Source: a virus. From it: DNA of 23,943 bases. Position 1 is the first letter of the stretch; each line of letters starts with the position of its first letter. The stretch lies in the IMG/VR virus record IMGVR_UViG_3300037560_000144, positions 1 through 23,943 of that record; one strand, given 5' to 3'. The position numbers and the translations under genes were made by a program. Below the pieces are notes generated by a model that saw only the letters and a program-made list of their open reading frames with translations, searched no databases and was not told the origin of the DNA. Shown piece by piece: positions 1 through 7,534 of this stretch.

Positions 1-1515
1 CCTGAGTACGACATTTCGCTGGCAGAGAAGCAGGGCAAGTCCGAGAAGCCCATGCGCAACTACAAATACTGCGGGCAGGACGCGACGTACACGCTCAGGC
101 TGGGCAAACTCTTCGAATCCATGCTGCGCCAAGAGCCCGGTGTGCACCGTGTCTTCTGGAAGATAACGATGCCGGGAGCGCGCGTCATGGAGCAGGCTGA
201 GCTGGAAGGTCTCACCATCGACAGGGCTGCGCGCAAGGAAGTCGGACTCGAACTGCTATCCGAGATGATCACGGAACGCGAAGAGCTGAACGACATGGTA
301 GGGCACGAGGTGAATTGGAACAGCCCAGCGCAGATCGGAAAACTCCTATATAAAGATCTGGGATATCAGTGCAAAATTTTTACGAAGAAAGGGGCAAACT
401 CCACATCCGAAGAAGCACTGCTCAGCATCGCAAAAAAACCCGTCGTCAAGAAGCTGCTCAAATTTCGCGGCGCAGCGAAAATGTTCAACACTTATATTAA
501 GGGTTGGGAGCAGTACCGTGTTGGCGACAAATATTATTTCGACTACAAGCTGCACGGCACCGTCACGGGACGCTACAGCTCGCCGCTCCATCCTATCCCA
601 CGCGATGGAAAGATTCGCAACCTGATTACTGCACCAAAAGGATGGACACTCTGCGCGTTGGATCTCGCCACCGCAGAGATGCGTATTGCTGCGCACCTGT
701 CCAAAGACCCAGAGATGCGTCGGTGCTTCACCCACGGCATAGATGTTCACTGGCGCACGATGATCGAGAACCTGTCGATTAGTCAGCATAGCGAGTGGAC
801 CGACCTGGTGTTCGACACTGCCGAAGCCATCTTCATCGACGGACGTGATTCCCGCAGTGGCATGTCGTACAACGAATGCCTCGACGTGATGATGGAAGCA
901 GGCCCGAAAAAGTGTATTGCTATCGAACCACGCTGGTACGAAGGCAGGACGCGTGCGAAGGCAATTAATTTCGGCTTCATTTTCGGCATGTATGAGAAGA
1001 AATTCATCGAGCAGGCAGAAAAAGACTACGGGTGGTCTCCAACTTTTGCTGAAGCTAAGAACGCACGCCGCGCGTACTTCCGTCTCTACAGCAGGCTGGC
1101 TGATTGGCACACCAGAACGAAACGACTGGCAAAGTCGAACGGTCATGTGCGTTGCCTGACTGGTCGGTTACGCAGACTCCCCGGCATTCAGGTCAGAGAC
1201 AAGATGGTGCGCATGGCAGCTGAGCGACAGGCAGTTAACTCCGGCGTGCAGGCACTGATCGGTGACTACAAAGCGATGATCCTGATCGAGATCCACAAGA
1301 CATTTCCACGCGATCATGTGCGCATTGTCGGTGAGCACCATGACTCAGTGCTGACCATTGTCAGGGACGAAGTTATCCCTGAGTGCGTGCCGAAGATGCT
1401 GAAGATCGCAGAGCGACCGAAGCTGATGGACACATTTAAAATAACACTCAGCGTGCCGATGGAAGGCGAAGCTGAACTTGGCCCATGGGGCAAAGGGGAA
1501 AAGTATGCAGCCTGA
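1..1515 (+). CDS. polA: DNA polymerase I (family A), 5'-truncated by window edge
   Basis: This is the replicative DNA polymerase of the phage. The frame is open from base 1, so the ATG at 52 is internal and the N-terminal part of the 3'-5' exonuclease domain lies off the window. The remaining exonuclease part shows the Exo III motif YxxxD in YCGQDATYTLRL (around 70-105). Polymerase motif A is DLATAEMR (D at 661), motif B is KAINFGFIFG (K at 958), and motif C is HHDSV (D at 1342). The residue equivalent to E. coli Phe762 is Phe (970-972). The position equivalent to Tyr766 is Phe (982-984), and the usual HDE of motif C reads HDS. About 46 extra residues separate motif A from motif B compared with E. 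coli Pol I. The 3' end overlaps the next gene by 11 bases. The family assignment is secure; an effect of the substitutions is inference. Confidence 0.95.
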   Translation, partial: PEYDISLAEKQGKSEKPMRNYKYCGQDATYTLRLGKLFESMLRQEPGVHRVFWKITMPGARVMEQAELEGLTIDRAARKEVGLELLSEMITEREELNDMVGHEVNWNSPAQIGKLLYKDLGYQCKIFTKKGANSTSEEALLSIAKKPVVKKLLKFRGAAKMFNTYIKGWEQYRVGDKYYFDYKLHGTVTGRYSSPLHPIPRDGKIRNLITAPKGWTLCALDLATAEMRIAAHLSKDPEMRRCFTHGIDVHWRTMIENLSISQHSEWTDLVFDTAEAIFIDGRDSRSGMSYNECLDVMMEAGPKKCIAIEPRWYEGRTRAKAINFGFIFGMYEKKFIEQAEKDYGWSPTFAEAKNARRAYFRLYSRLADWHTRTKRLAKSNGHVRCLTGRLRRLPGIQVRDKMVRMAAERQAVNSGVQALIGDYKAMILIEIHKTFPRDHVRIVGEHHDSVLTIVRDEVIPECVPKMLKIAERPKLMDTFKITLSVPMEGEAELGPWGKGEKYAA

Positions 1516-2518
1516 GGAACACGTTAGTTTCAGTGAAGTAAATTCGTATCGACGATGTCAAAAGGCATGGTGGTACCGTTATTTCCTGAAGATCAAACGT
1601 AAGTTTAAAGGCGTGCGTCTGCTGCGTGGCGAGATCCTGCACGAGATGCTCAACGCTTACGTCGAATACAAAATTCATGGCAACAGCTACGCGGGCAGCG
1701 ATCCGTGGGACGTGCTCGAAACGTACGCCGAAGAGTTCGCTGCCTACTTCGAAGAAGAGCGCGACATGCACGGTGACATCATCGGCGACTGCGGCAAGAT
1801 CTTCGAGGGTTACCTGCGCAAGTACCGCAAGGACCCGCTGACATACGAGGCGACTGAGGTCAAGATCGAAGTGGACCTGAGCAAGCTGGGCAGCGGTGAC
1901 ATCCCCGTCATGTTCATCGGCTTCATCGACAAGATTGCAACGGACAAGCACAAGCGACGCTGGCTGATGGATCACAAATTCATGAAGTCCATTCCGACAG
2001 CTGATGATCGGTTCGCTGAGCTGCAGCTCCTGTTATATGTGTGGGCGTACGGCATGATGAAGCCGAAGGAAAAGATCGACGGTATCTGCTGGGACTACGG
2101 CAAAGCGAAGGCACCGACCGAACCGGAAGTGCTGAAGAGTGGCGAGCTGTCGAAGCGCAAAAACCTGGACTGCGATCCGTACACTTACCTCAAAACAATC
2201 CGCAGAGAGAAGCTCGACGCCACCCAGTACGTGGACATGCTGGAGATGCTCGAAGGGAAAGAGGACACATTCTTCGAACGCGTATTCCTGCCGAAGCCCA
2301 GCACCAACATGATCATTGAAGTGGTCAACGATTTCCTGCAGAGTGCGGCAGAAATTCAGGCCAAGCGAGATGGCGGACACTGCGCACGCAGCATGTCATC
2401 GTTCAATTGCAACACCTGTGAGTACCGAACAATCTGTGAAGCGGAGGTCCGGGGACTGGACTCTGATTTCATCATGAAGAGCGAATACGTCGAACGAGGG
2501 AGCCACAATGCCAGCTAA
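1505..2518 (+). CDS. RecB/Cas4-like PD-(D/E)XK exonuclease with iron-sulphur cysteines
   Basis: This 337-residue protein has the layout of the Cas4/AddB C-terminal nuclease family (PDDEXK_1). It probably degrades or trims DNA ends during recombination or genome maturation. Visible elements are C18 in the SYRRCQKAW box, GEILH with H46, GFID with D142, the DHK core (D156, K158), and the QxxxY motif (Q174, Y178). The C-terminal triplet C302-x2-C305-x5-C311 together with C18 is the classic 4Fe-4S ligand set of this family. I chose the ATG at 1505 because GGGG lies six bases upstream; a TTG at 1478 in the same frame would add nine residues but has no clear ribosome binding site. It overlaps polA by 11 bases and the next gene by 11 bases, consistent with one operon. 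The family is clear; the exact role is inferred. Confidence 0.9.
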   Translation: MQPEEHVSFSEVNSYRRCQKAWWYRYFLKIKRKFKGVRLLRGEILHEMLNAYVEYKIHGNSYAGSDPWDVLETYAEEFAAYFEEERDMHGDIIGDCGKIFEGYLRKYRKDPLTYEATEVKIEVDLSKLGSGDIPVMFIGFIDKIATDKHKRRWLMDHKFMKSIPTADDRFAELQLLLYVWAYGMMKPKEKIDGICWDYGKAKAPTEPEVLKSGELSKRKNLDCDPYTYLKTIRREKLDATQYVDMLEMLEGKEDTFFERVFLPKPSTNMIIEVVNDFLQSAAEIQAKRDGGHCARSMSSFNCNTCEYRTICEAEVRGLDSDFIMKSEYVERGSHNAS

Positions 2519-3413
2519 ACCGATGCGGAAAAAACCGAGATTGAAGGTCACAAAGAAAAAGACACTGATGAAGAAGCGGTCAGCGAAGCGGATGAAGAAG
2601 ATAGCAAAAAAAGAAGCCGTGGAGTCGGTCCTCGACCGGATCAAACCGGTCACGGAACTCAAAACCAACTTGGTCATGATGGTGTACGGTCGCTCCGGCA
2701 CCGGCAAGACACACTTTGGTTCGACATTTCCCAGGCCCATCTTGTTCATCGATACGAACGAGCGTGGCACCGAGACCATTGCGCTGGAAGAAGACATCGA
2801 TGTCGTGCGCATCACCGAATGGGCTGAGATGGACGAGCTGTACTGGGCACTCCTCGACAAAACGCTACCGACTGAGTACGCCTCCATCGTGATCGATCAG
2901 GTGAGCAATTTGCAGGACATAGGCATGGCTGAGGTGCTGCGTAAAGGTCGTAAGGGCAGAGACGAGACGTTCACGCAACGTAACTGGGGGCAACTCTCCG
3001 GAATGCTGAAGCAATGGATCAGCGACTTCCGTGACCTGTCCGATGATTATAATCTGCTGCTGATTGCGCACGAACGTATCAACGAAGCAGGCGACGATGA
3101 GGAAGAGTCCATCGAGCCCAGCATCGGGGCACGCGTCATGCCCTCGGTCAGCGCTTTCCTCGATGGTGCAGTTGACTCCATTGGCTCCACGTTTATTAAG
3201 GAGCGCTGGGAGACTGAAGACAAAGAAGAAGTGCGGCATGTGGACTACTGTATGCGGATCGGTCCTCACGCATTTTACTCGACGAAGATCCGCAGACCCG
3301 TAGCCGCAGGTCCGATCCCTGAGCTGATCGTCAACCCGACGTTCAAGAAAATTAAGGATCTGGTCACAGGCAAACAAAAACCGAAACGTAAGAAGCTTAG
3401 GAGAAAAAGCTAA
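2508..3413 (+). CDS. AAA_24/Sak4-like RecA-fold ATPase
   Basis: This is a 301-residue phage nucleotide-binding protein of the AAA_24 type, related to Sak4 single-strand annealing proteins. Walker A is GRSGTGKT (residues 61-68), and the hydrophobic strand SIVID (126-130) is the likely Walker B. A further strand with LLLIAHERI fits the RecA-like core. The first 36 or so residues are unusually lysine-rich and precede the conserved domain, suggesting a DNA-contacting tail. The ATG at 2508 is preceded by GAGGGAG, and the gene overlaps both neighbours (11 bases upstream, one base downstream as TAATG). It sits between a RecB-like nuclease and a putative ssDNA-binding protein. This is the usual setting for Sak4-type recombinases, so annealing or strand exchange on ssDNA is the likely role, by inference. 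Confidence 0.85.
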   Translation: MPAKPMRKKPRLKVTKKKTLMKKRSAKRMKKIAKKEAVESVLDRIKPVTELKTNLVMMVYGRSGTGKTHFGSTFPRPILFIDTNERGTETIALEEDIDVVRITEWAEMDELYWALLDKTLPTEYASIVIDQVSNLQDIGMAEVLRKGRKGRDETFTQRNWGQLSGMLKQWISDFRDLSDDYNLLLIAHERINEAGDDEEESIEPSIGARVMPSVSAFLDGAVDSIGSTFIKERWETEDKEEVRHVDYCMRIGPHAFYSTKIRRPVAAGPIPELIVNPTFKKIKDLVTGKQKPKRKKLRRKS

Positions 3414-4201
3414 TGGCAACACGAAAGAAAAGGCCTGCCAAAAAGGCAGCGAGCAAGAAGAAAACACGCGGACGTCGGGGCAAGTCCAATGTCATAACGG
3501 TTGACTTTACCGATGTGGAAGCCGGAGGTGGTATGCCCACACCGGACGGTTACTACGTCGCTGAAATCATGAGCGCTGAGTTGGAAGCGAGTCAAGCCGG
3601 TAACGACATGGTCACCGTGCGATGGAAGACGCACATTGGCTCAACAGTGTTCGACCGATTCGTGTTGGTTCCGCAGTCGTTGTGGGTTTTGCGCACCGCG
3701 CTTAACTGCATGGGATACGACACCCCTGATGGTCCTTTCGACTTTGATCCCGATGATCTGGTCGGTAACAAGTGCGGTCTGGAGATCGTAAACGAGGAGT
3801 ACGAAGAGAAAGATCAGCCTCGTGTCACAGGTTACCTCACCGAAGAAGTCGCGGAGCAGTACGTCGAAGAGCAGGGTGGTGAAATCCCGGAAGACGACAA
3901 CGGTGAAGAAGAAGAGGAGGAGGGCGAGTACGAAGAAGAAGACGAAGGCGAAGAGGAAGAAGAGGAAGCCCCACCTGCCCGCAAAAAAGCGTCGAAGAAG
4001 AAAGCTGCTAAGAAAAAGCCAGCGAAGAAAAAGGCACGGAAGTCCACTGCGCTGCGACCGGGTGCTCGCGTCACCTTCGAAGATGAAGACGGCGAAGAGT
4101 ATCAGGGCGTAATCGAAGGCATCGAAGACGATATGGCAGTCGTGGTCGATGACGAAGAGGGTGAGTGGGAGATCCCGCTTAAAGAGCTGACGAAAGCGTA
4201 G
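3413..4201 (+). CDS. DUF669-like putative ssDNA-binding protein with acidic, basic and SH3-like C-terminal modules
   Basis: The body of this 262-residue protein (about 27-145) resembles DUF669 phage proteins. These are usually encoded beside Sak4-like ATPases and thought to bind ssDNA. The GYYVAEI strand and the MVTVRWKTHIG strand are the recognisable parts. It starts with a Lys/Arg-rich tail (3-24). After the core come an acidic run (about 157-186), a histone H1-like lysine/alanine run (190-210) and a compact beta-rich end (214-262), LRPGARVTF to IPLKEL, that looks like a small SH3/KOW-type barrel. An acidic tail is known in phage and bacterial SSBs as a partner-recruiting element. Here it is internal and followed by a basic module, which is unusual. 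The start overlaps the preceding stop by one base. DUF669 membership is judged by eye. Confidence 0.7.
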   Translation: MATRKKRPAKKAASKKKTRGRRGKSNVITVDFTDVEAGGGMPTPDGYYVAEIMSAELEASQAGNDMVTVRWKTHIGSTVFDRFVLVPQSLWVLRTALNCMGYDTPDGPFDFDPDDLVGNKCGLEIVNEEYEEKDQPRVTGYLTEEVAEQYVEEQGGEIPEDDNGEEEEEEGEYEEEDEGEEEEEEAPPARKKASKKKAAKKKPAKKKARKSTALRPGARVTFEDEDGEEYQGVIEGIEDDMAVVVDDEEGEWEIPLKELTKA

Positions 4202-5610
4202 TGATCAGGACGGAACTTCGTCCATATCAGAGAGAGGCTGTCGCTGCGGCATTGCCCTTCGACGGCTTCGCTCTTTTTCCGGAACAGCGCACAGGGAAGT
4301 GCCTGATTTCTCTGGCTATCGTTGATGAGCGCAAGCCGGAGGTGTTGATCCTTTTATGCCCGAAGAAGGCACTGAAAACCTGGGAAGAGCAGCTCGAAGA
4401 ACACCTCGACAACGATTGGGGCTGCGAGATTTACCTCATCTCGTATCAGGAGCCTGTGAAAGACATGCAGCTCCGGAAGGAGTGGTACGCCGAAACACTG
4501 AAGTGGCAGAAGCAAGGCGTCGAGATGATGATCATTGCCGACGAAGCGCACATGATCAAGAAACCTGGCGCAGCCCAGTCGCGGTTTGCACGTACGCTTG
4601 CCAAGCGTTGCGTTTGGAAACTCGCGTTAACCGGCACACCAGCCGACAAGGGTTTCGAGCAGTACTGGGCAGTTTTCGACTTCATTGGGAAGAACGAAAT
4701 CTTCGGCACGTACAGCAATTTCAAGGAACGCTATGTCGTCTACGAACAGCATGAAAGACGAGACGGTCGAACGTACCCCGTGCTCGTCGGATACAACTAC
4801 GAAGAAGAAATCCTTGAGAAAATCCACGAGTACAGTTATCGGATCACGTTCAACGAAGCGCGAGTTGCCATGGGAAAGTCCCCCGTGCGCGTCCGCCGGA
4901 AGAAAGTGCGTTTCGACCTCAATCGTAAGACGCGACACATCTACGAAGAGCTGAAAAAGGACATGGAGACCACCATCGACGACCTGACCATCGGTGTGCC
5001 GTTACCGGTCACGCTGCCGCAGAAGTTGCAGCAGGTGTGCGGTGGTTTCCTTCTGCATCAGGAGCGCATTCCCGGCCAGAAGAAACGCAAGCGCATCGTC
5101 GTGCCGGTCGGTACTGAGAAGCTGGACAAGCTCATGCACCTGCTGTCCGGTTTCGGCCAGGAAAAGGCTGTCATCTGTTGCCGGTTTACGCACGAGATCG
5201 AAGCCATCGCTGCGGAGTTCGATGCGTTCAACTGGACATACAAAATCATTTCGGGGAAGCACGAATGGGACATGCAGTTCGACGTGGACTACGTCATCTT
5301 GCAGGTGAAGAGTGGGCTCGGTTTCGATCTGTCAGAGGCAAACACGTACGTGTTCTACAGCTGGGATCACAGCCACATCACGTTTGAACAGGCGCGGTTC
5401 CGCATTTTGCACATGGAGAATACTGACTGGGTGAAGTATTTCTTCCTGATGGCGAATGACACAATTGAGGATGAATACTATGAAGCGGTTGCAAAGAAAA
5501 AAGACTTCTCGACGCTCGTCCTCGACAGGTACCGCAAGAAAGGTAACCGTCGAAGAACGGCTGGCAAGGGTGCGCGAAGAATTCGCAAAACCCGTGCGAT
5601 GTTCGCCTAA
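4201..5610 (+). CDS. SNF2-like superfamily 2 helicase
   Basis: This 469-residue SF2 helicase probably drives unwinding or remodelling at phage replication forks. It begins LRPYQREAV (6-14), typical of SNF2 proteins. Motif I reads QRTGKC (29-34), motif II is DEAH (114-117), motif III is TGTP (144-147), motif V is SGLGFDLSEA (371-380), and motif VI is QARFR (397-401). Motif I ends in Cys where most helicases have Thr or Ser, so nucleotide binding may differ, although G32 and K33 are present. The C-terminus (446-466) is strongly basic. The start is GTG, overlapping the stop of the upstream gene by one base (TAGTG), so translation is probably coupled. A VRR-NUC-like nuclease follows; SNF2 and VRR-NUC genes commonly neighbour each other in phages. 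Confidence 0.92.
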   Translation: MIRTELRPYQREAVAAALPFDGFALFPEQRTGKCLISLAIVDERKPEVLILLCPKKALKTWEEQLEEHLDNDWGCEIYLISYQEPVKDMQLRKEWYAETLKWQKQGVEMMIIADEAHMIKKPGAAQSRFARTLAKRCVWKLALTGTPADKGFEQYWAVFDFIGKNEIFGTYSNFKERYVVYEQHERRDGRTYPVLVGYNYEEEILEKIHEYSYRITFNEARVAMGKSPVRVRRKKVRFDLNRKTRHIYEELKKDMETTIDDLTIGVPLPVTLPQKLQQVCGGFLLHQERIPGQKKRKRIVVPVGTEKLDKLMHLLSGFGQEKAVICCRFTHEIEAIAAEFDAFNWTYKIISGKHEWDMQFDVDYVILQVKSGLGFDLSEANTYVFYSWDHSHITFEQARFRILHMENTDWVKYFFLMANDTIEDEYYEAVAKKKDFSTLVLDRYRKKGNRRRTAGKGARRIRKTRAMFA

Positions 5611-5660
5611 TGTAGATTCGGTGAAAAAGTAGTCTAATATTTTTGGGGAATTTCGGTTTT

Positions 5661-6149
5661 ATGAACGAAGCGAACTTATGGGACTGGTTGCGGGATGTTG
5701 CGCTGCCGCTGGGGCAATACTCCAGAATCGAATCTCCGGATACTGCGCCGGGATTTCCTGATGTATTCTTTCAAGTCCACGATGCCCAAGACCCCACGCA
5801 CGTCCCGCACATTGGCTGCGGCACGCTCGAACTCAAGGCGACCGACCGTAGCCTGCGAGTACCCTTCCCGGATGAAGAGAAGGGACTGCACAAGACACAG
5901 CTGCGATGGATTCGGGACAACGTCAACGAAGGTGGCATCGTCTGGATCATTGCAGAAACTCCCGGCGTCATTTACATTGTGCACGGCAAGGATGCCGCGA
6001 AGTTTAACGGAGCAACGCACGAGAAACTAATCGAGATGGCTTGGGAAACAATGAGCCGGAGCGATCCTAAACAAGCTGCGCGGTTATTAGATATCGCGCT
6101 CAGGGTGCCGAGTAACTATCGGCTTTTCGCAGAGTACTATGGAGAATAA
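5661..6149 (+). CDS. VRR-NUC-like PD-(D/E)XK nuclease
   Basis: This is a 162-residue single-domain nuclease of the PD-(D/E)XK fold, best matched to the VRR-NUC group that often acts on branched DNA. The catalytic signature is visible as GFPD (P33, D34), then ELK (E57, K59), then Q80 in LHKTQLRW, followed by the hydrophobic strand GGIVWII. The ATG at 5661 has GGGGAA ten bases upstream; a TTG at 5643 would add six residues but has no ribosome binding site. It directly follows the SNF2-like helicase gene, a common phage pairing that suggests joint action on replication or recombination intermediates. The nuclease fold is convincing; assignment to VRR-NUC rather than a sister group is by eye. Confidence 0.8.
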   Translation: MNEANLWDWLRDVALPLGQYSRIESPDTAPGFPDVFFQVHDAQDPTHVPHIGCGTLELKATDRSLRVPFPDEEKGLHKTQLRWIRDNVNEGGIVWIIAETPGVIYIVHGKDAAKFNGATHEKLIEMAWETMSRSDPKQAARLLDIALRVPSNYRLFAEYYGE

Positions 6150-6151
6150 AA

Positions 6152-6382
6152 ATGAGTAACGGTTTTGAAGACAGTGATGCAAGAGAAGTACAATCAGCAG
6201 GCCTCGGACGCGCGATGGTGGATCACCGTCCACCGACTGTCAGCGAGAAGCTGCTGCAGGAGAAGAAGGAACTGGAGCTGCGTCTCGAAGCAATCAATCA
6301 GCTGATCTCACAGATGGAGGCCAACCCGGAGACGCGTGACATCATCGACAAGCTCGCCCAGCTCGGGCGTGGGATGTTCTGA
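6152..6382 (+). CDS. small hypothetical coiled-coil protein
   Basis: This 76-residue protein is not recognised. Residues about 30-60 (KLLQEKKELELRLEAINQL and onward) form a predicted amphipathic helix with heptad character, so it may dimerise or bind a partner. The start is supported by GGAG about ten bases upstream, within the end of the nuclease gene. Its stop overlaps the start of the MazG-like gene by one base (TGATG). The position in a replication operon suggests an accessory or metabolic regulator, but nothing in the sequence gives a function. Confidence 0.7.
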   Translation: MSNGFEDSDAREVQSAGLGRAMVDHRPPTVSEKLLQEKKELELRLEAINQLISQMEANPETRDIIDKLAQLGRGMF

Positions 6383-6801
6383 TGACACGCACCTGTACGT
6401 TTGCAGGTCCGCACAACGTAGCTACGTGCACCGAGTGCAACAGTGACCTGACTCTCTGTCAGTGTGTGGCACCAGACGACCAAGCACATGAGCGATTGAC
6501 CAGTCCGGACGGGCTGGTCTTCGCCATGATCCGGGACGAGTTGATAGCTGCACGAAAAGCATTCCCGGAGAACACGCACAAGCTCGCCGCCCTTATGGAA
6601 GAGGTAGGTGAGCTGGCGCAAGCAATGATGCAGCACGACCGTCATCTAGGTACGACTGTGACTGAAATTCTACGTGAAGCAATCCAGGTTGCAGCCATGG
6701 CTGTGCGCATCGCTGTCGAGGGCGATGACAACTTCCTGTACGAGTTCCCCATCGTAGAGGACGAGCTGCCACGCGGACCTATCGGGAGGACATATGAGTA
6801 A
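6382..6801 (+). CDS. MazG-like nucleotide pyrophosphohydrolase with N-terminal Cys cluster
   Basis: Residues about 45-115 resemble the all-alpha NTP pyrophosphohydrolase fold. The metal-binding motif is EEVGE (73-77), and a second helix carries EAIQVAAMAVRI (99-110). The usual ExxD of the second helix reads ExxQ (E99, Q102), a form I recall from other phage MazG-like proteins but cannot verify here. Enzymes of this family hydrolyse NTPs or dNTPs to NMP and pyrophosphate, which could tune nucleotide pools during replication. A separate N-terminal module contains C5, C16, C19, C26 and C28, arranged like a small zinc-binding element. The gene shares one base with the upstream stop and overlaps the next gene by eight bases. 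The fold is likely; substrate and activity are unknown. Confidence 0.8.
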   Translation: MTRTCTFAGPHNVATCTECNSDLTLCQCVAPDDQAHERLTSPDGLVFAMIRDELIAARKAFPENTHKLAALMEEVGELAQAMMQHDRHLGTTVTEILREAIQVAAMAVRIAVEGDDNFLYEFPIVEDELPRGPIGRTYE

Positions 6802-7072
6802 TCCACTGGACATCGTAATCACATGGGACAGGGAGCGCGTTGCTGACATCGTCAACGCAATGCTGGATGATCCTGACCCCATCGGGATCTATCCAACCAC
6901 TCGATGTTTCGATAAGCTACAGGAACTGCTCGGCAGCGTTCGGGCGGAGGCTATCGGATGGACATGGACTGAGGCCTGCTCGCAGTACGATAGGGGCATG
7001 GACCCACGTCGCTTCGAGATGCCGCTGCTGCTGGACAAAGCTAAGGCTGACCTCAACCCGGAGCGCAAGTGA
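6794..7072 (+). CDS. hypothetical protein, 92 aa
   Basis: This small protein is not recognised. It is soluble by composition, with the N-terminal strand LDIVITWD, a helix RVADIVNAML and Trp-rich GWTWTEA. There are no Cys clusters or membrane segments. The ATG at 6794 has a near-ideal ribosome binding site (GGGAGG, four bases upstream) and lies inside the end of the MazG-like gene. Its stop overlaps the next start by one base. Coding status is supported by tight operon packing and the ribosome binding site. The function is unknown. Confidence 0.7.
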   Translation: MSNPLDIVITWDRERVADIVNAMLDDPDPIGIYPTTRCFDKLQELLGSVRAEAIGWTWTEACSQYDRGMDPRRFEMPLLLDKAKADLNPERK

Positions 7073-7284
7073 TGGCAGACGAGAAGACTGAAGTAGATGG
7101 AGGCGTGCCGCTGGAAGAAATTAAACCACCTCTCAGCATTAAAGTAGGAATGGAGAATGGGAAGGTGGTTACCATCTTCTCTGAGCGGCTCTCGGTGTTC
7201 TCACTGCCGTGGGACGAGGCTGAGAAGTACGCTGATGCCTTGTACCACCACGCTTCGGAGGCCAAGGAGGCATCTGGGACCTAG
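7072..7284 (+). CDS. hypothetical protein, 70 aa
   Basis: This is an unrecognised small acidic protein. A short beta segment (LSIKVGMENGKVVTIFS) is followed by a helix (WDEAEKYADALYHHASEAK). I placed the start at the ATG at 7072, which overlaps the previous stop (TGATG) and has GGAG eight bases upstream; a GTG at 7069 is an alternative one codon earlier. It is the last gene before the internal promoter at 7289-7318, so it probably ends the first + strand transcription unit, although I see no clear terminator. Confidence 0.65.
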   Translation: MADEKTEVDGGVPLEEIKPPLSIKVGMENGKVVTIFSERLSVFSLPWDEAEKYADALYHHASEAKEASGT

Positions 7285-7312
7285 TCGCTTTACACACTAG
7301 CGAATGTGTGTA
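7285..7312. promoter_or_regulatory. putative operator: two interleaved dyads over the promoter
   Basis: A perfect 7-base inverted repeat, TACACAC (7291-7297) and GTGTGTA (7306-7312), has an 8-base spacer and fills the space between the -35 and -10 boxes. A second inverted repeat, TCGCT (7285-7289) and AGCGA (7299-7303), interleaves with it and covers the -35 box. A protein bound here would block RNA polymerase, so repressor control is likely by inference. The binding protein is unknown. Confidence 0.5.
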
Positions 7313-7318
7313 TATAAT
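7289..7318 (+). promoter_or_regulatory. sigma70-type promoter
   Basis: A -35 box TTTACA (7289-7294, five of six matches to TTGACA) is separated by 18 bases from a perfect -10 box TATAAT (7313-7318). It lies in the only real intergenic space of the left arm, just after a stop codon and 28 bases before the next ATG. Transcription would begin near 7325 and read the zinc-ribbon gene and the three genes after it. Confidence 0.75.
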
Positions 7319-7345
7319 GGATGCCTAATCAGACTGGAGATAGGT

Positions 7346-7525
7346 ATGGCAACTGCACGAGCCCACAGTGACAGCGTTGGCGCACAGATGGCAATGATGC
7401 GCAAGCGTAGCAAGAAAAACTGTAAGAACCCGGAGTGTGGCAAGCGCTTCGAGGGTCTCACGATCACTAACTACTGCTCTGACGAGTGTCGTTTCAGGGC
7501 AGCTTACCTGCGTCGCACAAAATAG
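7346..7525 (+). CDS. small zinc-ribbon protein
   Basis: This 59-residue basic protein contains four cysteines, C26-x4-C31-x12-C44-x3-C48, in the pattern NCKNPECGKRF to YCSDECRF. This resembles short treble-clef or zinc-ribbon proteins that bind nucleic acid or protein. I chose the ATG at 7346, with GGAG six bases upstream; an earlier in-frame ATG at 7304 lies within the promoter and is unlikely to be used. It is the first gene after the promoter at 7289-7318. It is therefore a candidate regulator of that promoter or of the switch to late expression, which is a guess from position only. Confidence 0.75.
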   Translation: MATARAHSDSVGAQMAMMRKRSKKNCKNPECGKRFEGLTITNYCSDECRFRAAYLRRTK

Positions 7526-7534
7526 GAATAAAAA

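Noticed and set aside
346-1146. Long - strand open frame of 266 residues
   Set aside because: It lies wholly antisense to the polymerase core with its motifs A, B and C; its translation is Phe/Arg/Cys-rich with no family resemblance.
1478-1504. TTG at 1478 as the start of the RecB/Cas4-like gene
   Set aside because: The ATG at 1505 has a well-placed GGGG; the TTG has no ribosome binding site and would lengthen the overlap with polA.
5611-5660. Possible promoter before the VRR-NUC gene (TAATAT-like box)
   Set aside because: No acceptable -35 box at the right spacing; AT-rich sequence alone is not enough.
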